Part shown: positions 1 through 9,046 of the stretch, in pieces
Numbering within the stretch: the stretch's first letter is position 1
Layout: every line of letters starts with the position of its first letter
NCBI GenBank assembly: GCA_028713655.1
Contig: JAQTNW010000002.1
Span: 76,627 to 140,626, forward strand
Source: Candidatus Methylacidiphilales bacterium
Lineage (GTDB): Bacteria; Verrucomicrobiota; Verrucomicrobiia; Methylacidiphilales; JAAUTS01
Direction of reading: 5' to 3'
DNA length: 64,000 bases
Position numbers and translations under genes: made by a program
Notes under the pieces: model-generated
What the model was told of the DNA's origin: nothing
The model's database searches: none
What the model saw: only the letters and a program-made list of their open reading frames with translations

Positions 1-896
1 TCATAGCTCTCAGTTGGAGCTATTTCAAGGGGCTCGCTGCTCTTGGGTTTGGCTTGCGGGTGCGGCGGCGCGGGCTTCTTTTCCGGCGCGGCCGCGGGCT
101 CATGCTCCTCCACGGCGGGCTTGACTGTGGCATCAAAGATCTTGGGCGCAGGCCTCGACGCCGGGCCGGCTTCCCTCATGGATTTGGGCTCCTTTTCCAC
201 CATTCCCTTTTTCGCGAGTTCCTTTTCCAGTTGCCGGGCCGCGCGCTGGATTTTCTTTTGCTCGATCTCAAGCCGCTCGATCGGGTCGGCCGCTTCGAGT
301 TTGGCCTGTTGCCGCGCTTCCCACCAAACCCGGACCCATCCGGCCAGCCGCTGGGCTATCTCGACGGGACGCACTTCAAACAGCAGGATAAAGCTCACGA
401 GATAGGTGATGCCCATGGCAATCCCCGATCCGACCGGCCCCATCGCGGCGGCAAAAACGAGGTCGTTGAAAAAATGCCCCATGTAGCCGCCCGCATAGGC
501 CATGCGCCCGAAGTCGGCCAGCGGTCCGAGCAGGGGTTGCCCCAATTGCAGAAGGGCGCAGCCGCTGAGCAGCAACAGCAAAAACCACAGGGCTTTCCAG
601 GGATAATCCACCCGCGCGCTGAACAGCATGCCGATTCCCCCCAGCACCATGACCAGCGGGATGAGGAAGGAGCCCAGTCCGAAGGCCCACGCCAAAGTCC
701 CGGCCACATAAGCCCCCGCCACACCGATGAAATTCACAGGCGGATCGTTGGGCGGCTTGCAAAAAAGCTCCAGGTCGTTCTTGTCGAACGAAATCAGGGC
801 CAGAAGAATCAACAAGCCCAGTCCGATGAGGACGATGGCGATGATCTCCTGGAGCAGCTTTGCTTCCTTGTTATTTTCCTGTTTGGAGGGCGGCAT
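1..896 (-). CDS. ftsK: DNA translocase FtsK, N-terminal part (runs off window)
   Basis: The reverse strand is open from the ATG at 894-896 to the window edge, giving 298 residues with no stop. After a short charged N-terminus there are several hydrophobic segments. The first begins QEIIAIVLIGLGLLILLALI and is followed by SFDKND and a glycine-rich loop (FIGVAGAYVAG), the usual layout of the FtsK/SpoIIIE four-helix membrane domain (about residues 14-185). A charged, Pro/Ala/Lys-rich linker follows, as in FtsK between the membrane anchor and the motor. The motor lies outside the window. FtsK pumps DNA at the division septum to resolve chromosome dimers. No strong ribosome site precedes the start. 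The identification is from membrane topology and linker only, since the ATPase is not visible. Confidence 0.8.
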   Translation of the reverse strand, partial: MPPSKQENNKEAKLLQEIIAIVLIGLGLLILLALISFDKNDLELFCKPPNDPPVNFIGVAGAYVAGTLAWAFGLGSFLIPLVMVLGGIGMLFSARVDYPWKALWFLLLLLSGCALLQLGQPLLGPLADFGRMAYAGGYMGHFFNDLVFAAAMGPVGSGIAMGITYLVSFILLFEVRPVEIAQRLAGWVRVWWEARQQAKLEAADPIERLEIEQKKIQRAARQLEKELAKKGMVEKEPKSMREAGPASRPAPKIFDATVKPAVEEHEPAAAPEKKPAPPHPQAKPKSSEPLEIAPTESY

Positions 897-997
897 GGAT
901 AAGGAAACCATACTGGCAGATTCCGCATGGAACCCGCAACAAAATCTACGGGCGGAAATTTCATGGGCATCCGCCGTTTTCCGGCTAAAGGGTTGGG

Positions 998-2191
998 ATG
1001 GCGCACTCGAAGATTTTATCCCAAAATTTTTACGGGCAACTGCCTTTCCTGCCGGATTTCAACGCCGTGGCTGATGAGGCCAATTTTCATTCCTTGCCGG
1101 ACGACTGGGTTTTGCTGGCCACGGATATCATGGATTCGACGGGGCACATCGCGGCCGGTGAATACAAAAACATCAATCTGATCGGGACCTCCTGCATTAC
1201 CGCGGTCCTGAATGCGTTGGGCCGCGCGGATGTGCCCTTTTTCTTCGGCGGAGACGGCGCGCAAATCGCCTGCCCGGCGGCGGAGTCGGAGCGGTGCCTT
1301 CAAGTTTTACGTGGTGTGGCCCGGCGGGCGGGCGAAGCCTTTAATTTCCGGCTGCGGGTGGCCGGGTTTTCCGCGGGGTCCCTGAGGGCGGAGGGTTATG
1401 ATTTGAAGGTGGCGCGGCTCAGATTAGCTCCTGAACTAAGTCAGGCCCTGTTTTCCGGGAACGGTTTGCCGGAAGTGGACCGCCGGCTGAAACAGCAGGA
1501 TGCGGCAGGCGCAAAGGATGAGCCGGTTGCCGAACCCGACCTGGCCGGCCTGGAATGCCGCTGGAAACAAATCCCGAGCACGAAGGGGGAAATCATCAGT
1601 TTGCTCGTGCAGGTTTTGCCCGGGGCTTCCGACCCGGGAATTGTTTATCGCAGTGTGCTGGACCGGATTGCCGAAATCCTGGGCCGCAAGGAGGAACGGC
1701 ACCCTCTGCGCCAGGAAGTGATGGAATTGGATTGCAGCGCGGAGGGGCAGCGGGCGGAACGCGCCCTTACGGGTTCTGGACAACCGGCTTTAATACGAGC
1801 CTCACTTAAAATTTTGAGCCGGCTTGCGATGCGGATGGGCAATTGGGTCCTGCACCATCGCGTACGGATGCCGGGTGTGGACTGGGGCGGGTATTTTGAC
1901 GAGGTTGTACAATTCAGCGATTCCGAAAAATTCAACGGCATGCTTTCGATGGTGGCCGCCTGTTCCAGGCCGAACCGGGAAATTCTGGAAAATTACCTGG
2001 AGGAAAAATGCCTGGCCGGGGAACTGGTTTATGGACTGCACGTTTCACAAGCCGCGCTGCTTACCTGCATGGTTTTTGACCGCAAACAACGCCATGTGCA
2101 TTTTGTGGACGGCGCGGATGGCGGCTATGCGATGGCCGCGAAGCAGCTCAAGGGCAAACTTGAAATCCTTGCGCAAGCACGGAACCGATGA
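998..2191 (+). CDS. DUF3095 family protein
   Basis: A 397-residue protein whose N-terminus (FYGQLPFLPDF, then LPDDWVLLATDIMDST, YKNINLIG and PFFFGGDGA) is the characteristic start of DUF3095 proteins. These are described as distant relatives of class III nucleotide cyclases. ATDIMDSTGH resembles the metal-binding segment of a cyclase and FFFGGDGA its second acidic motif. Activity has not been established for the family, so I do not call it a cyclase. No signal peptide or membrane segment is seen, so it is probably cytoplasmic. It diverges from ftsK across 101 bp and is followed after 109 bp by a PAS-SpoIIE phosphatase on the same strand, which suggests a signalling context. Confidence 0.75.
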   Translation: MAHSKILSQNFYGQLPFLPDFNAVADEANFHSLPDDWVLLATDIMDSTGHIAAGEYKNINLIGTSCITAVLNALGRADVPFFFGGDGAQIACPAAESERCLQVLRGVARRAGEAFNFRLRVAGFSAGSLRAEGYDLKVARLRLAPELSQALFSGNGLPEVDRRLKQQDAAGAKDEPVAEPDLAGLECRWKQIPSTKGEIISLLVQVLPGASDPGIVYRSVLDRIAEILGRKEERHPLRQEVMELDCSAEGQRAERALTGSGQPALIRASLKILSRLAMRMGNWVLHHRVRMPGVDWGGYFDEVVQFSDSEKFNGMLSMVAACSRPNREILENYLEEKCLAGELVYGLHVSQAALLTCMVFDRKQRHVHFVDGADGGYAMAAKQLKGKLEILAQARNR

Positions 2192-2300
2192 CTAGGATAA
2201 GGCGAAAGACGACTTGAGCACAGAAGCATGAGAAACATCTGAAAGAGCCCCAGCAGGCTTCAATGCGCCCTGCCGGACTCCTGATCCAATCCAAACCGAT

Positions 2301-3524
2301 ATGCCCGCAATCGATCAACACCTTTTGGCAGCCTTGATGGACAACATCCCGGATATGATTTATTTCAAGGACACGAAAGGGCATTTTATTTCCGTCAGCC
2401 GCGCCATGATGCAATATTTTGGGGTTGCAAGCCAGGAAGAGATCATGGGAAAGACGGACTTCGATTTTTTTCTGCATGAGCACGCCCAACAGGCTTACGA
2501 CGACGAGCAAAAAGTCATCAGCACTGGCCAGGCGATGGTGGCAAAAATCGAGTTTGAACTTTTGCCGGACGGACGGAAACGCTGGGTCTCCACCACAAAA
2601 ATTCCCCTGCGCGACGAAATGGGAAACATCACCGGGACCTGCGGGATTTCACGCGATGTCACCGAACAGTACGACCAGGCCGAAAAATTGCGCGAATATG
2701 CCCAAGCCCTTGCAGACAAACAAAACCAGATGGAGGAGGAACTCGCCTTTGCCCGTGAAATCCAAATGGCATTGCTGCCCCAGGAATACCCGGTTTTCCC
2801 CAAAGGCGTTTCCGCCCAGGAAAGCGCGCTGGCGTTTTCACATCGCTACCTGCCGACCACGCAGGTGGGGGGTGATTTTTTTACGATCCTTCCCATCTCA
2901 GACACCCAGGCGGGGGTACTCATTTGCGATGTGATGGGACATGGCGTCCACGCCGCCCTCGTCACCGTCATGCAGCGGATTTTTGTCGAGGAACTTCAAC
3001 CGTGGTCCAGCAACCCCGGCGTTTTTCTGGGGCAATTGAACCGCCGCCTGCGCGCCATATTCCAGCGGGTGGAAACTCCGCTTTTTGTCACCGCCTTTTA
3101 TGCCGTGATCGACTCGGCGAACGGCGCGCTGCGATTCGCCAATGCCGGACATCCGCTGCCCTTGCGCATCAACCGGCTAAAAGGCGAAGTCAAACGGCTC
3201 GGCGCAGCTCAGAAGGAAACCACCTTCCCACTTGCGATGATGGAGGATGCGGTTTACATGACCCAGCGCGAAACATTCAGCGTCGGCGATTTGCTGTTCC
3301 TGTTCACGGACGGCTTGTGTGATATCGAGGACAAAAACGGGGAGCGTTTTGAAGATAAGGCCTTTGTTTCCATCGTAAGGAATTGCGCTCAACTGCGGGG
3401 AGAGGCTTTTTTGGACGCCGTGGCGGCGGAGGTCAAGGCAGCCTCCGGACCGGAAGGCTTTGAAGATGATGTCTGCATGCTCGGGATCGAATACCAGTAT
3501 CAGACCCATCATGCGCTGGAATAA
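2301..3524 (+). CDS. PAS domain / SpoIIE-type serine phosphatase
   Basis: A 407-residue soluble signalling protein. Residues about 10-125 form a PAS domain (DNIPDMIYFKDTKGHFISVS, ending in the PAC-like GTCGISRDVTEQY). A helical linker with LAFAREIQMALLP (about 148-160) follows, typical of RsbU-like phosphatases. Residues about 185-400 are a PP2C/SpoIIE domain with metal-binding aspartates in GGDFF (D192) and ICDVMGHG (D210), then LFTDGLCD and FEDDVCML near the C-terminus. Such proteins dephosphorylate anti-sigma-factor antagonists in partner-switching control of sigma factors. No anti-sigma kinase or STAS partner lies nearby. The input sensed by the PAS domain is unknown. Confidence 0.9.
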   Translation: MPAIDQHLLAALMDNIPDMIYFKDTKGHFISVSRAMMQYFGVASQEEIMGKTDFDFFLHEHAQQAYDDEQKVISTGQAMVAKIEFELLPDGRKRWVSTTKIPLRDEMGNITGTCGISRDVTEQYDQAEKLREYAQALADKQNQMEEELAFAREIQMALLPQEYPVFPKGVSAQESALAFSHRYLPTTQVGGDFFTILPISDTQAGVLICDVMGHGVHAALVTVMQRIFVEELQPWSSNPGVFLGQLNRRLRAIFQRVETPLFVTAFYAVIDSANGALRFANAGHPLPLRINRLKGEVKRLGAAQKETTFPLAMMEDAVYMTQRETFSVGDLLFLFTDGLCDIEDKNGERFEDKAFVSIVRNCAQLRGEAFLDAVAAEVKAASGPEGFEDDVCMLGIEYQYQTHHALE

Positions 3525-3570
3525 ATGAAAGGCATTTTTTTACAAAGAGATCGCGGAGAGCATAAAGAGT

Positions 3571-3660
3571 TGGATCGCCACAGCCCTCATGAGGGCTGAA
3601 AGCCCGTTTTATATCAGCCCAGGCTGGTATGGCTCGCACCTTCGGCGCTTTTTTTGCTCA
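3571..3660. repeat. Dispersed hairpin-rich repeat copy (family of 60120-60330)
   Basis: The stretch gcccaggctggtatggctcg followed by caccttcggcgct closely matches the sequence at 60284-60320, where gccccaggctggtatgggcc is followed by gcacctttggtgct. Both copies also lie near a gatcgccac block. It fills the gap between the PAS-SpoIIE gene and manA and has no coding potential that I trust. It looks like a member of a noncoding repeat family scattered between genes. Confidence 0.6.
3636..3655 (+). terminator. Possible rho-independent terminator
   Basis: The sequence gcacc-ttc-ggcgc forms a short stem with one mismatch and is followed by seven T residues. It lies about 110 bp downstream of the PAS-SpoIIE stop codon, on the same strand, inside a dispersed repeat copy. 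The stem is only five pairs long, so it is a candidate only. Confidence 0.4.
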
Positions 3661-3694
3661 ACCCCAGATTGGCTGCGAGGCAGGAGCAATTTCC

Positions 3695-4639
3695 TCACTC
3701 CGGCCAGGTGACGGAGATCATCTCGCCAAAATCCTCCAACGATTCCATTTCCAGTGAACCAGGCTCGGCAGTTACGAGCAAGCTGCAGCCTCTTCCATAT
3801 TCCTTGCCAGCAATCCGGAATTTCCCGGCGGAAATGAACAGATAATAAAAACTCGAGCCGTCCGTTGCCAAATCCTCCGTCTGGCCCTTTTGGTCGTAAA
3901 AATTCCGAAATACCGAAAAATAGGGGCAGGTGACAATGCGGTTGCCGTGGGGCTGCGCGAACTGTGGTTCAAAGTCGTGGAAGTCGATGCATTCCAACGA
4001 TTCCCTGACATGCAACTCGCGCGCCTGTCCCGTCTTGGCATCGACCCGGTCCCAGTCATAAACGCGGAAGGTGGTGTCGGAATTCTGCTGGATTTCGAGA
4101 ATGACGTTTCCGGCGCCGATGGCATGCACGCGGCCGGACGGCAGGAACATGGTCTCGCCGGGGGATGTTTTCAGACGGTGGAAACAATCGGCCACGCTTT
4201 TATCCGCCAAGGCGCGCTCAAAGGCGGCACGGTCGATGCCTTTTTTGAGTCCAACGTAGATCTCGGCAGAAGGCGCGGTTTCAAGAAAATACCACATTTC
4301 GGTCTTGGGTTCGCCCTTGAATTTCGGAGCCAGGGCGGCCGGGGGATGGACTTGAAGCGAGAGCTTGTCCTGGGCATCCAACAGCTTGATGAGGATGGGG
4401 AAATGCTCCTGGTCGGGACTTTGGGTCCCAAACACGGTTTTGCGTTGCGGGCTGCTCCATAGATCGTGAAGCGTCTGGCCGGATTCGGCCATGCGGCATT
4501 GGGCTTCCGGCCGGTCGCAAAGCTCCCAGGCTTCGCCGATGGGTTTGCCCGTAGGCAGTTCTCGGCCGAAAAGTTCCTTCAGGTTGGAGCCGCCCCAAAT
4601 GCGCTCCTGATACACGGGCTGCAATGAAAAAACAGACAT
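3695..4639 (-). CDS. manA: Mannose-6-phosphate isomerase, type I
   Basis: A 314-residue phosphomannose isomerase interconverting fructose-6-phosphate and mannose-6-phosphate, the entry to GDP-mannose and mannose-containing glycans. The N-terminal VYQERIWGG is typical of the shorter Firmicutes-type enzymes. The zinc ligands are visible: Q96 and H98 in LQVHPP, E114 in KTEMWYF, and H172 in SGRVHAIGAG. R192 in TTFRVYDWDR fits the substrate-binding arginine region. The length matches short-form ManA. It could supply the polysaccharide locus further along the window, but it is 22 kb away and that link is inference. It lies 45 bp from the FHA gene on the same strand and may be cotranscribed with it. 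Confidence 0.92.
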   Translation of the reverse strand: MSVFSLQPVYQERIWGGSNLKELFGRELPTGKPIGEAWELCDRPEAQCRMAESGQTLHDLWSSPQRKTVFGTQSPDQEHFPILIKLLDAQDKLSLQVHPPAALAPKFKGEPKTEMWYFLETAPSAEIYVGLKKGIDRAAFERALADKSVADCFHRLKTSPGETMFLPSGRVHAIGAGNVILEIQQNSDTTFRVYDWDRVDAKTGQARELHVRESLECIDFHDFEPQFAQPHGNRIVTCPYFSVFRNFYDQKGQTEDLATDGSSFYYLFISAGKFRIAGKEYGRGCSLLVTAEPGSLEMESLEDFGEMISVTWPE

Positions 4640-4684
4640 GTGGAAATGATTAGCAGCGGGCCTGTCCGAAAACCAATCCTCTTT

Positions 4685-5668
4685 TTATTTGCCGTCGCCT
4701 TCAATCACTTTGGGCATCGCCGATGTCATGTCCAATGACGCTCCCGATTTTCCAAACAATTTCCCGGCGGGAAGCCTCTGGGCGGTGCGGTTCAGGCGGT
4801 TCATGTGTTCCTCGGCTATCAACTTGTAAGCAGCCACGGTCATGTTTGCCGCATGGCGCACTTCCAGCCGCACATCCGCAAGCATCAGCTTGTCATGCAT
4901 GGAAAATGGAACATTCGCATACGGAGTCAGACGTGTTCCGTTGAGAAAGGTCCCGTTGCGGGACCCCGTGTCCCAAAGAAACAAACCCTGTTTCCCGCAG
5001 CAAATGTGCGCATGGTAACGGCTGAGTGACTGGCTCTCCACCATGATGTCAGCATCCGGTGCGCGGCCCACCACCACTTCGTTCGCTTCCATGCGATTGT
5101 GCGCCGTTTTCCCGTCCGGCGTGATAAGAAGAAGGTCCAACGGCAGAATCGGTACCAACTTTTTTTTGTAAAGCTGGCACGTAATCCGGCTCCAACGCGC
5201 CGCACGGCGTTGGAGCGACTTGTCTTCCGTCAGGCTCAGGATCTCCCCTGCCTCGATCCTCAATACCGGATCTTCGCACTCTTCATTGTCATACCACTGA
5301 AGTTCGGGCTTCACCCAGCGCAGCACATTGAGCAATGTTTCTTCAATCGGTTCAGGCTCCGGGGAGGCGGACTCGTATTGGATGTCCAACCGGCAAAGCG
5401 TGCCTTCCATAAAATACAAATTTGCCCTGGCTTTGGCGCTCTTGTTTTCCACTTCCAGCCGCCCGGTCTTGCCATAGGTCCAGGACATGCGGAGATAATT
5501 GATCAAGGCCACATCAAAACCCTGGATTCGCGTCGGACGCGAGGGCTTGACCATAATTAGTGATGGAACTTCGGCGGCTACCCTCGCCGGTTCCGGTGTT
5601 AAACCCCCCGAGCTCATGTCTTTGCCATCAGGCATATAACCGACCTGACTTTCAGACACCCTATCCAA
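4685..5668 (-). CDS. DUF4388 and FHA domain protein
   Basis: A 327-residue cytoplasmic protein. Residues about 48-145 resemble DUF4388 (IQGFDVALINYLRMSWTYGK, GRLEVEN, LYFMEGTLCRLD), a domain common in signalling proteins of myxobacteria and planctomycetes. Residues about 196-270 are a forkhead-associated domain with all its core motifs: GR at 201-202, the S-x-x-H of SLSRYHAH (S216, H219) and SRNGTFLNG (N238). FHA domains bind phosphothreonine peptides, so this is probably an adaptor for a Ser/Thr kinase pathway. No kinase lies nearby. The start is uncertain; in-frame ATGs at residues 12, 18 and 39 would all keep both domains. Confidence 0.85.
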   Translation of the reverse strand: MDRVSESQVGYMPDGKDMSSGGLTPEPARVAAEVPSLIMVKPSRPTRIQGFDVALINYLRMSWTYGKTGRLEVENKSAKARANLYFMEGTLCRLDIQYESASPEPEPIEETLLNVLRWVKPELQWYDNEECEDPVLRIEAGEILSLTEDKSLQRRAARWSRITCQLYKKKLVPILPLDLLLITPDGKTAHNRMEANEVVVGRAPDADIMVESQSLSRYHAHICCGKQGLFLWDTGSRNGTFLNGTRLTPYANVPFSMHDKLMLADVRLEVRHAANMTVAAYKLIAEEHMNRLNRTAQRLPAGKLFGKSGASLDMTSAMPKVIEGDGK

Positions 5669-5848
5669 ATCCGGGGTGCTTGCACAATAATAAAAGCAAG
5701 AAACACAACTCCTGAATATTAGAGGCCGTAATTTATGCGTCCCGGGCTGGCGCGAAAATGTGCTCAGTCATTTGGCATATGCATGTTTAAGCATGCCGGA
5801 TTTTAAAATTGCTTGAAACTTTCCCTTATGAACTATGTTTAATAACTT

Positions 5849-7438
5849 ATGCTCACGCCCCTGCCGGATTCCCAATGGAACCGCGACACCGCGGCGCATC
5901 TCCTTAGACGGGCAGGATTCGGCTCCAATCCCGAGCAGTTGGATTCCTGGTCCAAACTCAAACTTGGAGATGCGGTAGATCGCCTGGTGGACTGGCAGCA
6001 AGTCCCCGATCCAACCCCGAACCCGGATTGGGCCAAGCCGGACCCAACCCTTGAATCAAAACGCGAAGAATTGCGGATGATGAGCGAGGAGGACCGGAAA
6101 AAAGCCGTTCAAATGATCGGTCGCTCCCAGCGCGAACATGTTGAGAAATTGCGGCTCTGGTGGCTGACCCGCATGTTCGAAACCACGCGCCCGCTTCAGG
6201 AAAAGATGACGCTTTTCTGGCATGGCCATTTCGCGACCAGCGTGGAAAAGGTCAAGGACGCCTATTTCATGTGGAAACAGAACGATCTTTTCCGGCAACT
6301 CGGCAACGGCAATTTTGAGGAATTGCTCGTGGAAGGCGGCCGCGAACCCGCGATGTTGATCTGGCTTGACGGTGGAAGCAGCAACCTCCGGGCACCCAAT
6401 GAAAACTATGCCCGTGAAGTCATGGAACTTTTCACGCTGGGCGAGGGCCATTACACGGAGGATGACATCAAGAACGCGGCCAAAGCGTTTACGGGGTGGG
6501 TCGTTGAACGCGAGAAACAAGCAAGCGAGTTCCGCCCCCAGCGATTCAGCAATGAACCCAAAACCTTCAAAGGACAAACCGGGGATTTCAACGACAAGGA
6601 CATTGTTCACTTGATTCTCCAGGACCCGAATTGCGCGCCTTACCTTGCGAAAAAGCTCTGGACTTTTTTCGCTTATGAAAATCCCGAACCGGAGCTGGTG
6701 GGCGCCCTGGCCGGGCGGTTCCGCGACGCCAAATACGAAATCAAGCCCCTGCTGCGTACGCTGTTTCTTTCAGAGGAATTTTATTCGCAGAAATCGATTC
6801 GCAACCAGATCAAGAGCCCGGTGCAGTGGCTTGTCGGCTGCTGCAAGAGCCTGAATTTAGACCGTATTCCATGGCTTGCGCCCAATGCCATACGCTTGTT
6901 AGGCCAGGACCTTTTCGCCCCGCCCAGCGTGAAAGGCTGGGATGGCGGGCGCAATTGGATCAGCACGGCCACGCTCCTGCAGCGCTGCAACATCGCGCGT
7001 TTCATGATCTATGGCGGCAATCCGGCCAGCATGGGAATCCTGCCTCCCAATCTCGCCAAGGCCGAGGAAAAGGGCAAAATCGAAATCCCGCCCGGCCAGC
7101 AACCCGCGCAACCGGGGCAACCTGCGCAGCCCGGACAAAATCAACCCCCGCCCATGGACGAAAAAATGGAGCGTAAACAGGAAATTCTTCAGCGCCTTGC
7201 AAGAGTCAACATTCCGCCCATGGTGCAGGTTCAAAGCCTGGTTCCGCCGGACGCCTTGTCCGACAACAAAAAGCTCATTGCCGCCCTTTCCCAACGCCTG
7301 TACCAAAGCCCGCTTAATCCCCAACTGGAAAAAGCATGCGAGGACTATCTCGGGGGCGATGCAAAACCGGTTTCCAACGAAAAAATACAGGGCCTGCTCT
7401 ATCTGATGATGACCCGGCCCGAATTCCAACTGGGCTAA
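5849..7438 (+). CDS. DUF1800 family protein
   Basis: A 529-residue member of the DUF1800 family, recognised by HLLRRAGFG near the N-terminus, MTLFWHGHFATS, NENYAREVMELFTLGEGHY with DDIKNAAKAFTGW, and SPVQWLVG. A Pro/Gln-rich low-complexity insert (about residues 413-435) breaks the C-terminal half. The biochemical role of the family is unknown. It is almost always encoded next to a DUF1501 protein, and here only 19 bp separate the two. The pair is widespread in Planctomycetes and Verrucomicrobia and is presumed to work in or across the envelope. I see no convincing signal peptide. Confidence 0.9.
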   Translation: MLTPLPDSQWNRDTAAHLLRRAGFGSNPEQLDSWSKLKLGDAVDRLVDWQQVPDPTPNPDWAKPDPTLESKREELRMMSEEDRKKAVQMIGRSQREHVEKLRLWWLTRMFETTRPLQEKMTLFWHGHFATSVEKVKDAYFMWKQNDLFRQLGNGNFEELLVEGGREPAMLIWLDGGSSNLRAPNENYAREVMELFTLGEGHYTEDDIKNAAKAFTGWVVEREKQASEFRPQRFSNEPKTFKGQTGDFNDKDIVHLILQDPNCAPYLAKKLWTFFAYENPEPELVGALAGRFRDAKYEIKPLLRTLFLSEEFYSQKSIRNQIKSPVQWLVGCCKSLNLDRIPWLAPNAIRLLGQDLFAPPSVKGWDGGRNWISTATLLQRCNIARFMIYGGNPASMGILPPNLAKAEEKGKIEIPPGQQPAQPGQPAQPGQNQPPPMDEKMERKQEILQRLARVNIPPMVQVQSLVPPDALSDNKKLIAALSQRLYQSPLNPQLEKACEDYLGGDAKPVSNEKIQGLLYLMMTRPEFQLG

Positions 7439-7457
7439 CCCAGAGGCCTCACCCCCT

Positions 7458-8774
7458 ATGAAAACACGCCGTGAATTTCTAAAATCTGGTTGCATCGGAC
7501 TGGCGGCCACCTGGACCCTGCCCGCCTTCCTCAGCAAAACCATTTTCACCCTTGATTTGCAGGCGGCTGACGCGCTCACGCAAAGTCTTTCGGGCGCGGA
7601 TGGTCCCATTCTTGTCGTGCTCCAAATGGGCGGCGGGAATGACGGGTTGAGTACGGTGGTTCCATTTGCTCAGGATGCCTATTATAAAAGCCGCGCCAAA
7701 CTGGGCATACCCGCGGACAAAATCCTCAAGTTGACCGCAGCCGCAGAGTTCGGCCTGAACCCCAATCTCACCGGGCTAAAAGAGCTGTACGACTCCGGCA
7801 GCCTGGCATTGCTCAATGGCGTGGGTTATCCCAATCCCAACCGCTCGCATTTCCGTTCGATGGAAATCTGGCAAACCGCTTCCGATTCCGACAAAAGCGA
7901 GTCCTACGGCTGGCTGGGCCGTTACTTCGACAATGCCTGTTCCGGCGCCGATCCCACTGTAGGCATCAATCTGGGCTCCATGCCACCCCAGGCCTTTCTT
8001 GGCCCCAAACCACTGGGCATCGCCATGGCCAGTCCCGACCGTTACCGTTTGATGGAATCGGGCGGCAGTGACAAACAGGTCGTCCAGGAATTTTATGAAG
8101 CCTTGAACAAGCCCCAGACCGGCGACTTCGACAGCAACGTCAGCGGAGGCTCGGTGCAGAATGTCGGCATGACCGCCAATCACGACACCGCCATCAGCAA
8201 CCTCGATTATCTCCAAAGAACTGCTATGGATGCCGAGTTCAGCTCCCGCGAAATCCAGACGATTGCGAAAAAAACGTATTCCGGTGTAACCTATCCCCCC
8301 GGACAGTTGTCGAATGATTTGAGGCTCGTGGCTCGTCTCATTGGCGGCGGCTTAAAAACCCGCATTTATTACGTCAACCAGGGAGGCTACGACACCCATG
8401 CCAACCAGCAGGCAACGCACAGCCGCCTCATGACCGACCTTTCCGGAGCCCTGTCGGCCTTTGCTTCCGATCTCAAGGCTCAGGGCAATTTCGACCGTGT
8501 TCTGCTCATGACCTTCAGCGAGTTTGGACGCCGCGTGCAGGAAAACGCCTCAGGCGGCACCGACCACGGCGTGGCTGGCCCCATGTTTGTCCTGGGCGGA
8601 AAAGTCAAGGCCGGCGCCTACGGCCAATACCCGAGCCTTACGGACCTCGACCATGGCGACATCCGGCACAACCTGGATTTCCGTTCCGTCTATGCCACGG
8701 TATTGGACCGCTGGCTGAAAGCGGATTCCGCGGCGATCCTCAAACGCAAGTTTGACAGCCTGGATTTTGTTTAA
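7458..8774 (+). CDS. DUF1501 family protein with Tat signal
   Basis: A 438-residue secreted protein. It begins MKTRREFLKSG, a twin-arginine export motif (S/T-R-R-x-F-L-K), followed by a hydrophobic stretch, so it should be exported folded. The body matches DUF1501: VVLQMGGGNDGLSTVVPF, NPNRSHFRSMEIWQTA, GGYDTHANQ, LMTFSEFGRRVQEN and GTDHGVAGPMFVLGG. The family belongs to the alkaline-phosphatase/sulfatase-like superfamily by fold annotation, but its substrate is unknown. It forms a two-gene operon with the DUF1800 gene upstream. The gap after it is filled with repeats. Confidence 0.92.
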   Translation: MKTRREFLKSGCIGLAATWTLPAFLSKTIFTLDLQAADALTQSLSGADGPILVVLQMGGGNDGLSTVVPFAQDAYYKSRAKLGIPADKILKLTAAAEFGLNPNLTGLKELYDSGSLALLNGVGYPNPNRSHFRSMEIWQTASDSDKSESYGWLGRYFDNACSGADPTVGINLGSMPPQAFLGPKPLGIAMASPDRYRLMESGGSDKQVVQEFYEALNKPQTGDFDSNVSGGSVQNVGMTANHDTAISNLDYLQRTAMDAEFSSREIQTIAKKTYSGVTYPPGQLSNDLRLVARLIGGGLKTRIYYVNQGGYDTHANQQATHSRLMTDLSGALSAFASDLKAQGNFDRVLLMTFSEFGRRVQENASGGTDHGVAGPMFVLGGKVKAGAYGQYPSLTDLDHGDIRHNLDFRSVYATVLDRWLKADSAAILKRKFDSLDFV

Positions 8775-8784
8775 AGGGGGAAAT

Positions 8785-8886
8785 TAACCACGAAGACACC
8801 AAGCCACGAAGGAAGACAAAAACCATTTTAAACCGGTTAAAAACAAATAGATAATCTGCATCCAATCCCCTCTATCAAGAGGGGCA
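8785..8886. repeat. Dispersed intergenic repeat mosaic
   Basis: This gap piece holds aaccacgaagacaccaagcc, a copy of a repeat also seen at 62223-62250 and, in the acgcaaagacgcc variant, at 13894, 21755 and 24079. A second piece, tcccctctatcaagaggggc (about 8867-8886), matches the block at 13964 and 21870. No gene is apparent here. Confidence 0.6.
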
Positions 8887-8905
8887 GAAAGCGGAGCGCT
8901 TCAAT

Positions 8906-9046
8906 ATGAAACCCTACCTGTTGCTCGGCATGTTCTTGGCCGTCACGGTTCATGCGTCAGATTTGGCGCCCGGCGCACCCGATCTTTATTATCGGGATCG
9001 GGCCAATGTATTCCCAAGGGCGGAAAGTCAGCCACAACCTCGTTGA
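8906..9046 (+). pseudogene. Short signal-peptide-like reading frame, probable gene remnant
   Basis: A 46-codon frame starts MKPYLLLGMFLAVTVHASDL, which looks like a real secretion signal with a cleavage site after HAS. It stops within the following hairpin repeat (first arm at 9034). It is too short for a normal secreted protein. The simplest reading is the 5' end of a gene cut off by insertion of the repeat. A small expressed peptide is possible. It could also be chance. Confidence 0.3.

Noticed and set aside
54-902. 282-codon plus-strand frame opposite the ftsK fragment
   Set aside because: It is antisense to a clear FtsK membrane domain and its translation is rich in Arg, His, Gly and Gln without any domain, as expected of a shadow frame in GC-rich coding DNA.
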